A DNA stretch of 5,266 nucleotides from Comamonadaceae bacterium (GTDB lineage: Bacteria; Pseudomonadota; Gammaproteobacteria; Burkholderiales; Burkholderiaceae_C), in contig CANCCE010000196.1 of NCBI GenBank assembly GCA_947374505.1, positions 1 through 5,266 of the forward strand, given 5' to 3'. The notes under the pieces were generated by a model. The model ran no database searches. It was not told where the DNA came from and was given only the letters and a program-made list of their open reading frames with translations. How positions within the stretch are numbered: the first letter of the stretch is position 1; the number at the start of each line of letters is the position of its first letter. The position numbers were made by a program, and so were the translations under genes. This document shows, piece after piece, positions 1-5,266 of the stretch.

Positions 1-735
1 TCAGCCGGCGCCAAAGCAGCGCCGGACGGATACACCATCACTTTCGCTTACTCGGCAACGCACTCGATCAATCCGCACGTTTACCCGAAAATGCCCTTCA
101 AGGAAAGCGACTTCGCACCCGTGATCTTCCTGACCTTGGTCCCGCAAGCCATCGTGGTCAATACAAGCCTACCGGTTCACAATGTGCAGGACCTGGTTGC
201 ACTTTCCAAGAAGCGACAAATCACTTATGCATCGTCGGCGCAGGGGTCGATTGGGCATCTGGGTGGAGAACTGTTGAAACTGCATACCGGGGCAAACATG
301 ATGCATGTGCCCTACCGCGGAGGTGGCCCCGCACTCTCAGCGGTACTGTCGGGCGAGATAGACGCGATAGTCGCCGTTCCTGTGGTGATCGCACCTCATA
401 TCAAGGCCGGCAAGCTGCGCGCGATCGGCGTCACGACAGCCAAGCGAACCAGCGTGATGCCAGACGTCCCCACGCTCGCAGAGTCGGGCGTACAGGGCTT
501 CGACGTCAGTTCCTGGAACGGCGTGCACGTCCCCTCAGGCACACCAGCCGACGTCATTACAAAACTCAACCTGGCCTTCAACAAGACGATGGCAGACCCT
601 GATGTGCGAAAGCAGCTTATTGATGCAGGATACGAAATCATCGGCGGCGAGCCCGCGAAGTTTTCAAGTTTCATTGCCAGCGAACTCGAGAAGTGGAAAC
701 CGGTCGTGAAGCTGACGAAGCTCGAAGTGGAATAA
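1..735 (+). CDS. Bug/TctC-family periplasmic solute-binding protein, 5'-truncated by window edge
   Basis: C-terminal 244 residues of a tripartite tricarboxylate transporter (TTT) receptor of the Bug family. The reading frame is open from base 1, so the gene begins before the window; about 80 residues, including signal peptide and first lobe, are missing compared with the usual 320-330. Visible family signatures, numbered from base 1, are AAPDGYT (6-12), a glycine-rich QGSIGHLGGELL segment (about 81-92), HVPYRGGGPAL (102-112) and VMPDVPTLAESG (152-163). These proteins bind small carboxylates or amides in the periplasm. Some deliver them to a TctA/TctB membrane pair, while others act as orphan receptors or sensors. 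No TctA or TctB is present here, so this one is either an orphan or served from elsewhere. The next gene follows after 54 bases. It is clearly homologous to, but well diverged from, the second receptor at 1831-2820, so it is not a recent duplicate. The ligand is unknown. Confidence 0.93.
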   Translation, partial: SAGAKAAPDGYTITFAYSATHSINPHVYPKMPFKESDFAPVIFLTLVPQAIVVNTSLPVHNVQDLVALSKKRQITYASSAQGSIGHLGGELLKLHTGANMMHVPYRGGGPALSAVLSGEIDAIVAVPVVIAPHIKAGKLRAIGVTTAKRTSVMPDVPTLAESGVQGFDVSSWNGVHVPSGTPADVITKLNLAFNKTMADPDVRKQLIDAGYEIIGGEPAKFSSFIASELEKWKPVVKLTKLEVE

Positions 736-789
736 AGCGTTTTTCAATTTCCACCACCCCTCTGATCTAAATTTCCAGCGCCAACCACC

Positions 790-1803
790 ATGAACGACAG
801 ACTACTGGATACCGACACCGACGACTCCGTTCGCCTGAGCGTGGACGAGGCGCAAGCGCTGGGTGAAAAAGCGCTCATCAAACTCGGCTATACGCCAGAA
901 GAGGCGACCATCGTCGCAACCCACCTGGTCGATGCGTCCATGTGGGGGTATGAGTTTGCAGGCTTGCCGCGCATCCTGGTCATTGCCGACAGACCGGAGT
1001 TGAAGAAGCCGCGCACGGCCGTGTCCATCGTCAAGGAATCTCCTGTCTCGGCGCTGTTGGACGGCGGCAATCAAGTGGGATACATCACCCTCAGCCATGC
1101 CACGGACGTTGCCATTGAAAAAGTTCGCAGCTCGGGCGTGGCAGTGATTGGCCTCAGAAACAGTTGGTTCGCCGGCCGGAATGCCTACTACCTTGAGAAG
1201 ATCGCCCGCGCCGGATTCGCTGCTGTCTATTTTGGTAGCAGCACGCCTTCAGTCGTACCACAGGGCGCTATTCGCAAAGCCCTAGGGACCAATCCAATGG
1301 CCATCGCATTGCCAGGCAAGGTCAACCCCTTTATTTTCGACATGGGCACCGCTTCGGTCATGTCTGGAGAGGTGTTGATGAAAGCATTTCTCGGTGAATC
1401 ATTTCCTCACGTCGTGGGTGTCGACAAAGAGGGACAGCCTACGTCAGTCGCGCAGGATTTGCTGGAAGGCGGCATCCTGCCATTCGGCGGCCACAAGGGG
1501 TACGGCCTGTCGCTCACTATTCAGGCACTCGGATTGATGGCGGGCTCACGTTTTCGAAACGGCGATGTCAGCGATTTCGGCTACTTGCTGATCGCATTCG
1601 ATCCAGGCCTGTTGATGCCGGCCGAACAGTTCACGTCTGAACTGCAGGAGTTGTTAACGAAGGTCAAGGAGCTTCCTCGACAACCGGGAGTCCCGGAAAT
1701 TCGTATCCCCTCCGAGCGCGGCTTCCGCGAGCGCGAAATCCGGCGCAAGCAAGGCATCCTAGTGAACAAACGAGTGGTCGAACGCTTGCAGCAGATGTCC
1801 TGA
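790..1803 (+). CDS. Ldh2-family (malate/L-lactate dehydrogenase-like) NAD(P)-dependent oxidoreductase, divergent active site
   Basis: A 337-residue protein near the usual family length of 330-360. The family includes malate, sulfolactate, ureidoglycolate and cyclic-imine (delta-1-piperideine-2-carboxylate) enzymes that interconvert 2-oxo and 2-hydroxy/amino acids with NAD(P)H in the cytoplasm. Fold signatures are clear: GTNP (166-169), FDMGTASVMSG (183-193, Asp184), EGQPT (214-218) and GGHKGYGLSL (233-242). Two otherwise conserved histidines are absent. The usual G-x-D-S-H-G-x-x-R segment reads GYEFAGLPR (53-61), giving Ala57 for His. The usual NSNHFG reads NSWFAG (124-129), giving Phe127 for His. 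Arg61 and Tyr133-Tyr134 are kept. ATG 790 is the only usable start, because an in-frame TGA lies at 763-765 and no other start codon intervenes. No Shine-Dalgarno sequence is seen before it. Flanking receptor genes and the downstream PrpD homologue suggest carboxylate catabolism. The fold assignment is firm; the reaction is not known. Confidence 0.9.
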   Translation: MNDRLLDTDTDDSVRLSVDEAQALGEKALIKLGYTPEEATIVATHLVDASMWGYEFAGLPRILVIADRPELKKPRTAVSIVKESPVSALLDGGNQVGYITLSHATDVAIEKVRSSGVAVIGLRNSWFAGRNAYYLEKIARAGFAAVYFGSSTPSVVPQGAIRKALGTNPMAIALPGKVNPFIFDMGTASVMSGEVLMKAFLGESFPHVVGVDKEGQPTSVAQDLLEGGILPFGGHKGYGLSLTIQALGLMAGSRFRNGDVSDFGYLLIAFDPGLLMPAEQFTSELQELLTKVKELPRQPGVPEIRIPSERGFREREIRRKQGILVNKRVVERLQQMS

Positions 1804-1830
1804 AATCACCCTTCATCGATGGGATTTTGA

Positions 1831-2820
1831 ATGACTATTAATCCGACGCGCAGACAGCTGCTACCGATGCCATTGGCTTTGGTAGCAGCACTGCATCCAG
1901 GCGGCACTTTCGCCCAGAGCGCCTACCCCACGAAACCCATCAAGATTCTCGTCGGTTTCGCAACTGGCGGCTTCACGGACGTGGCGGCGCGGATGGTAGG
2001 ACAAAGGCTGTCCGCATCGCTAGGCCAACCGGTCGTGATCGAGAACCGCCCCGGTGCCAACGGGCTGATAGCGAGTGATGCGACAGCGCAAGCGGCACCG
2101 GATGGTTACACACTTTTTCTCTCTTCACTGGGCTTGACGACGAATCCGTTGCTGATGGAGCGGGTGAACTACGACCCGGTCAAAGGATTCACGCCAATCT
2201 CATTGTTGGCGATGGTCCCTAATGTGCTGGTTGTGCATCCCGCTGTAGCGGCAAAAAACCTTGCAGAGCTGTTGGCACTGGCTCGGTCGCGGAAAACTCC
2301 TTTCACGCAAGCTTCGGCGGGGAACGGTTCGCCCGGGCACCTGTCGGGTGCCTTGCTACAAGCAATGACCAAGATACACATGGACCATGTCCCCTACAAA
2401 GGCTCCGGCCCGGCCATGACCGACCTGATCGGCGGGCATGTGGACCTCTCGTTTCCGACCATTCCGACCGCACTGGCGCAAGTACGCAGTGGCAGGCTGA
2501 GGGCCATTGCCGTCACCGGAGCGAAGCGTTCCCCCTTGATGCCCGAGGTCCCGACGATTGCCGAAGCAGGTGTTCCCGGCTACGACACGGGTGGCTGGTA
2601 CGGGCTGGTGGCGCCACCCGGTCTGCCAAAGGAAATCGCGAACTTGCTCAGCACCGAAGTCGTCAAAATCATGACTATGCAGGATGTGCGCGAGCGCTTC
2701 ATTGCGGAGGCGGCCGATCCAGTGGGATCGAACGGTGCCGAGATGGGGGACTTTCTGGCCCGCGATTTCAAGCGCTGGACCGATGTTGTCAAGGTTGCCA
2801 ATATCAAACCCTCGACTTGA
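1831..2820 (+). CDS. Bug/TctC-family periplasmic solute-binding protein with Tat-like signal peptide
   Basis: Complete 329-residue receptor of the TTT/Bug family. Residues 1-28 form an export signal: TRRQLL (6-11) resembles a twin-arginine motif, a short hydrophobic stretch follows, and cleavage is likely after TFA (26-28). The mature protein opens with the typical YPTKPIKI. Family motifs are FATGGFTD (43-50; relatives usually have P-G-G-x-x-D in this ligand-binding loop, here Thr replaces Pro), PVVIENRPGANG (67-78), AAPDGYTL (88-95), GNGSPGHLSG (164-173), HVPYKGSGPA (186-195) and LMPEVPTIAEAGVPGYD (236-252). It should bind a carboxylate or similar small solute in the periplasm. ATG 1831 follows directly on an in-frame TGA, with a weak GGGA at 1821-1824 as possible ribosome site. 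Met13 is an alternative start that would lose the arginine pair. It lies 27 bases after the Ldh2 gene and 48 before the PrpD homologue, with no TctA/TctB nearby. Confidence 0.94.
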   Translation: MTINPTRRQLLPMPLALVAALHPGGTFAQSAYPTKPIKILVGFATGGFTDVAARMVGQRLSASLGQPVVIENRPGANGLIASDATAQAAPDGYTLFLSSLGLTTNPLLMERVNYDPVKGFTPISLLAMVPNVLVVHPAVAAKNLAELLALARSRKTPFTQASAGNGSPGHLSGALLQAMTKIHMDHVPYKGSGPAMTDLIGGHVDLSFPTIPTALAQVRSGRLRAIAVTGAKRSPLMPEVPTIAEAGVPGYDTGGWYGLVAPPGLPKEIANLLSTEVVKIMTMQDVRERFIAEAADPVGSNGAEMGDFLARDFKRWTDVVKVANIKPST

Positions 2821-2868
2821 CCTTCAACCAAAGCTGTTCCACCCATTCCATCGGCACCGCGTATCAAC

Positions 2869-4266
2869 ATGACTGCACCCCTCTCACTGGATCCCAACCG
2901 ACCCCAGGGCCACGCACGCAGGCTCGTCGAATTTCTCCACGGGCTGGGTAGCGATACGCCAGCGGCCCCGATGGAAAAGGCGCGATGGTGTCTGATGGAC
3001 GCCCTCGGCTGTGCGTTGCTCGGGGCGAAGCAGCCTTGGGGCGAAATCATGGCTGCGGAAGTCTTGTCGGATGGGACGCACGGCGCATGCAGCCTTCTCG
3101 GCCGTACCGAAAAAATCGCACCCAGCCATGCCGCGCTGTGTAACGGCACGGCTATTCATGGCTTCGAGCTGGACGACCTGTTGTCTGAGGCGATGATCCA
3201 TCCGGGGGCGGTCATCGTGCCGGCAGTGCTCGCCGTTGCGGAGGCCGTCGATGCCTCGGGCGAACAACTGCTTCGCGGCATCGTGGCAGGCTACGAGGCC
3301 ACGGCCCGCATCAGCATGGCACTGGGCATAGAGGCCTCGCAGCGCGGCTTTCACAAGACCAGTGTGGTGGGTCCTGTCGCCGGCGCTATAGCGGCCGGCG
3401 TGACCATGCGATTGTCACTTGCACAGCTGGAAAGCGCAGTCGGCTTGGCGTGCTCCTGCTCGAGCGGCGTGAAGAATTTTGCGACCGGATCAGCTGGCAT
3501 GGTCAAGCGCATGCACGCGGGCCGGGCGGCAGAAGCCGCAGTGCGAATGGCCATGCTTGCTCAACGAGGATTCACTGCACCGCCTGCGGCCATCGATGGG
3601 CGATTTGGTTTGCTCGACGCTTTCAGCGGAAGCAGCGCACAACCGGCAAGGCTGGATGCCAGCCTAGGTCATGGATGGGCGGTCGACGATGTCTGGGTGA
3701 AGGTGTACCCGATCTGCGGTTGGATACAGGGCGTCGTGCAACTGCTGTTGCAGATGCGCTCGGGTGCAGGCGTTGAGTCCAGCCAGGTCGCGAAGGTTGT
3801 CGTGGCCACGAGCGCATTTGCCGTCAAAAACAATGCCAATGTCGATGTGCAGGACACAATGGACGCACAGTACAGCATCCCCTACTGCGTCGCTGTTGCG
3901 CTGACAGGCGACCCGACCGATCCCAACGAATATAGTCCAGACAAGATTGTCGACTCAGCCCGCAAACTCATTGCCGAGCGAGTAGAACTGCAGGTCGATG
4001 CGATAGCAGAACAGGTCTACCCACGTCAGTTTGCGTGCCGGGTAGAACTTCATCTGAAGGATGGACGTGTGCTGCGTGCGGAGACGCGTGATCCGCATGG
4101 AACTCCCGCTGATCCCTGCGACGCTGGCGAAAGAGTTCAGAAATTCAAACGCATGGCTAGATTGGCGGGATTTTCAAATGACTTAACAAGCGCTGTGGCA
4201 TTGATAGGCAATATTGAAACTGCAAAAAACGTGCATGGCTTGATGCGGCAAATGCAAGCTGCTTGA
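2869..4266 (+). CDS. MmgE/PrpD-family protein (2-methylcitrate dehydratase / cis-aconitate decarboxylase / epimerase fold)
   Basis: A 465-residue cytoplasmic protein of typical family length. Members include 2-methylcitrate dehydratase (PrpD), cis-aconitate decarboxylase and iminodisuccinate epimerase, all acting on di- or tricarboxylates by proton abstraction. Family motifs run in order: LCNGTAIHGFELDD (90-103; His97, Asp102, Asp103), IHPGAV (110-115), GYEATARI (141-148), GFHKT (160-164, His162), MVKRMHAG (211-218; Lys213, His216), KVYPICGW (278-285), MDAQYSIPYCVAVAL (331-345) and the C-terminal LKDGRVLRAE (396-405). One oddity is that a His normally sits nine residues after the Lys of K-x-Y-P; here it is Gln287. 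The sequence is closer to the general MmgE/PrpD group with Y-P-x-C-x-W than to authentic PrpD, so I give no gene symbol. ATG 2869 has no clear Shine-Dalgarno site, but no earlier in-frame start fits the gap. It is the last gene of the + strand cluster, and the convergent SDR gene follows. Confidence 0.92.
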   Translation: MTAPLSLDPNRPQGHARRLVEFLHGLGSDTPAAPMEKARWCLMDALGCALLGAKQPWGEIMAAEVLSDGTHGACSLLGRTEKIAPSHAALCNGTAIHGFELDDLLSEAMIHPGAVIVPAVLAVAEAVDASGEQLLRGIVAGYEATARISMALGIEASQRGFHKTSVVGPVAGAIAAGVTMRLSLAQLESAVGLACSCSSGVKNFATGSAGMVKRMHAGRAAEAAVRMAMLAQRGFTAPPAAIDGRFGLLDAFSGSSAQPARLDASLGHGWAVDDVWVKVYPICGWIQGVVQLLLQMRSGAGVESSQVAKVVVATSAFAVKNNANVDVQDTMDAQYSIPYCVAVALTGDPTDPNEYSPDKIVDSARKLIAERVELQVDAIAEQVYPRQFACRVELHLKDGRVLRAETRDPHGTPADPCDAGERVQKFKRMARLAGFSNDLTSAVALIGNIETAKNVHGLMRQMQAA

Positions 4267-4286
4267 AACTTAACGAGCTGAGAATT

Positions 4287-4317
4287 TGGTCTCCGAGTGG
4301 ATGTCCATCAGAGACCA
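4287..4317. terminator. Inverted repeat between convergent genes, possible bidirectional terminator
   Basis: TGGTCTC (4287-4293) pairs perfectly with GAGACCA (4311-4317) around a 17-base loop, which itself holds TGGA-TG-TCCA (4298-4307). A competing pairing is TGGATG (4298-4303) with CATCCA (4316-4321). The repeat sits in the 59-base gap between the stop codons of the PrpD-like and SDR genes, where a shared terminator would be expected. No T-run follows on either strand and the stem is short, so intrinsic termination is doubtful. Confidence 0.35.
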
Positions 4318-4325
4318 TCCATGAA

Positions 4326-5099
4326 TCACAGCACAGCCGATGCACCGCCATCAAGATTGACGCTGCTGCCAGTCACAAAGCTGGCCGCTTCGGACGCTAG
4401 AAATGCCACCACATTCGCGACTTCTTCCGCACGACCGACCCGACCCAGTGGAATATCCTTGGCTAAATCGGCATAAAGTTTCTCCACAGCGACACCAGCC
4501 CTAGCTGCCTTTTTTTCGTGCTGGTTTGCCCGGACTAAGCCAATGCAAACGGTATTCACCAGAATGTTAGCGGGCCCGTATTCTTTGGACAACGCCTTGG
4601 TAAAGGCGAGCCCGGCGGCACGAGTGACGGTTGTCGGCATTGATTTGGCGCGCGGCTGTTTGCCACCGATGGTCGTGATGTTGACGATCCGCCCCCAGCC
4701 TTGCAGTTTCATGTGCGGAATGGCAAGGCGCGATAGCCGGATCGCGGCAAACAGCTTGAGGTCGAAGTCCGCCTGCCAACCTTCGTCTGTGACAGATTCA
4801 AATTCGCCAGCAGCAGACGTGCCGGCATTGTTGACCAGAATATCGAGCCTGCCGAAAGCCTCAGAAGCCTCTTGCACCAATCGGGTGCAATCTGCGATAG
4901 AGCTAACGTCCGCCTGCACGACAGCAACCCTTCCACCGGCAGCACGAATCTCTTCAGCCGCCTGCTCCAGCGATTCACGGCCGCGCGCCACGATCACGAC
5001 ACTCGCACCTTCTTGAGCCAGCCGCGCAGCGATTGCTTTGCCCAAGCCCTGTGAGCCCCCGGTGACAAGAGCCACCCTGTTTTTCAGTCCGAGATCCAT
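4326..5099 (-). CDS. Short-chain dehydrogenase/reductase homologue lacking the canonical catalytic tetrad
   Basis: A 257-residue Rossmann-fold protein of classical SDR length. Cofactor-binding features are intact: TGGSQGLG (13-20), Arg39 just after the second strand (compatible with NADP(H)), Asp64, and NNAG (90-93). The C-terminal GRVGRAEEVANVVAFLASE (219-237) and FVTGSSVNLDGG (241-252) are typical of FabG-like members. The active site is not typical. Aligned to the usual N-S-Y-x-x-x-K, this protein has Lys115 for Asn, Thr143 for Ser, Thr156 for Tyr and Arg160 for Lys, in the segment TTVTRAAGLAFTKAL (156-170). I recall that an SDR-like subgroup described as beta-ketoacyl-ACP-reductase-like with an imperfect tetrad exists, and this probably belongs to it. 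The start is supported by AGAAGG seven bases upstream. It is convergent with the four-gene cluster, so it is transcribed separately. Its substrate, and whether it is a redox enzyme at all, are unknown. Confidence 0.92.
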   Translation of the reverse strand: MDLGLKNRVALVTGGSQGLGKAIAARLAQEGASVVIVARGRESLEQAAEEIRAAGGRVAVVQADVSSIADCTRLVQEASEAFGRLDILVNNAGTSAAGEFESVTDEGWQADFDLKLFAAIRLSRLAIPHMKLQGWGRIVNITTIGGKQPRAKSMPTTVTRAAGLAFTKALSKEYGPANILVNTVCIGLVRANQHEKKAARAGVAVEKLYADLAKDIPLGRVGRAEEVANVVAFLASEAASFVTGSSVNLDGGASAVL

Positions 5100-5106
5100 C
5101 TGATTG

Positions 5107-5112
5107 CCTTCT
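5107..5112 (-). promoter_or_regulatory. Ribosome binding site of the SDR gene
   Basis: On the - strand AGAAGG lies seven bases before the ATG at 5099, a good Shine-Dalgarno match at good spacing. It fixes the SDR start. It is the only strong ribosome site seen in the window, since the three complete + strand genes have weak sites or none. Confidence 0.75.
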
Positions 5113-5247
5113 TTGTGATTTAAATGCTGTACCTGCTAACACCGACCCGGTTTTGACCCCGTTTGACAACTTTGATCGACCGGCAAGAAAATATAAATTC
5201 CACGCAAGCCTCAGCACTGATTGGTGACGAGGAACTGGTGAAAAGGA
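5113..5247. promoter_or_regulatory. Intergenic upstream region of the SDR gene with phased TTTGA repeats
   Basis: This AT-richer non-coding stretch must hold the SDR promoter and perhaps one for a divergent gene to the right. TTTGA occurs at 5152-5156, 5162-5166 and 5171-5175, spaced 10 and 9 bases, and GACCC occurs at 5144-5148 and 5155-5159, 11 bases apart. Such near-helical phasing on one DNA face suits a regulator-binding site. GTTTGACAAC (5161-5170) also has GTT/AAC symmetry. On the - strand TATATT (5195-5190) resembles a -10 box, but no good -35 sits 15-18 bases before it. No promoter can be called firmly. Confidence 0.4.
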
Positions 5248-5266
5248 ATGCCATCTATTTTTAACC
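5248..5266 (+). CDS. Possible start of a divergent gene, cut by window end
   Basis: ATG at 5248 opens a frame (MPSIFN) that runs off the window, with an in-frame TGA at 5239-5241 just upstream. GAGGA at 5229-5233 is rather far away (14 bases) and AAAAGGA directly abuts the start, so ribosome-site support is poor. Only six codons are visible, so no product can be named. It could equally be non-coding. Confidence 0.15.

Noticed and set aside
737..744. T-run after the first receptor gene as an intrinsic terminator
   Set aside because: Five T's at 740-744 are not preceded by a stable hairpin; the nearby AGCT copies give only a four-base stem further upstream.
790..1803. Frameshift or sequencing error as the cause of the missing histidines
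   Set aside because: Motifs before, between and after the two sites are in the same frame, and the alignment around both sites needs no gaps.
2580..3149. 189-residue open frame on the - strand
   Set aside because: It spans the end of the second receptor and the start of the PrpD homologue, both strongly supported on the + strand. Its translation has low-complexity Ser/Arg/Pro composition and no family motif.
2884..3354. 156-residue open frame on the - strand
   Set aside because: It lies wholly inside the PrpD-like gene on the opposite strand and shows no recognisable domain; it is explained by GC-rich codon bias.
2869..4266. Naming this gene prpD (2-methylcitrate dehydratase)
   Set aside because: No prpB, prpC or acnM/prpF neighbours are present and the motifs match the broader MmgE/PrpD group, so the specific propionate-pathway name is not supported.
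4543..5016. 157-residue open frame on the + strand within the SDR gene
   Set aside because: It is antisense to a clear SDR with recognisable motifs along its whole length; its own sequence is Ser/Thr/Ala-rich with no domain.
5163..5197. TTGACA (5163-5168) and TATAAA (5192-5197) as a + strand promoter
   Set aside because: The hexamers are good, but the spacer is 23 bases, well beyond the 16-18 usual for sigma-70. Alternative pairs with TTGATC fit only weakly.
1..5266. tRNA, rRNA, CRISPR array, insertion sequence or attachment site
   Set aside because: I saw no spaced identical repeats, transposase motifs, terminal inverted repeats or cloverleaf-like sequence on either strand.

Overview
The window looks like chromosomal DNA from a betaproteobacterium of the order Burkholderiales (Bordetella/Achromobacter/Comamonadaceae-like). 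The reasons are moderately GC-rich coding sequence, tightly packed genes, and two Bug-type (TctC-like) periplasmic solute-binding proteins with no transporter membrane genes beside them, a class greatly expanded in that order. The genus cannot be fixed from the sequence alone.

Layout: bases 1-4266 hold four genes on the + strand, separated by only 27-54 bases, probably the 3' part of one operon whose promoter lies before the window. They are a Bug receptor lacking its N-terminus (1-735), an Ldh2-family (malate/L-lactate/ureidoglycolate type) oxidoreductase (790-1803), a second complete Bug receptor with a twin-arginine-like signal peptide (1831-2820), and an MmgE/PrpD-family protein (2869-4266). 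A convergent short-chain dehydrogenase/reductase (SDR) homologue lies on the - strand (5099-4326). A 59-base gap with an inverted repeat separates it from the operon. Upstream of the SDR is an AT-richer intergenic stretch (5100-5247) with roughly helically phased TTTGA repeats, and a possible divergent gene start lies at 5248.

Working together (inference): the receptors would capture a carboxylate in the periplasm. The MmgE/PrpD protein (dehydratase, decarboxylase or epimerase fold), the Ldh2 enzyme (2-hydroxyacid/2-oxoacid or imine redox) and the SDR would process it in the cytoplasm. The substrate cannot be read from the sequence.

The most striking observation is that all three enzyme homologues keep their family fold motifs but have replacements at residues normally considered catalytic. 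Ldh2 has Ala57 and Phe127 where the family has two conserved histidines. The PrpD homologue has Gln287 where a His normally follows the K-x-Y-P motif. The SDR has lost the Asn-Ser-Tyr-Lys tetrad (Lys115, Thr143, Thr156, Arg160). All are intact, uninterrupted reading frames, so this looks like a cluster of divergent paralogues with altered chemistry rather than decaying genes.
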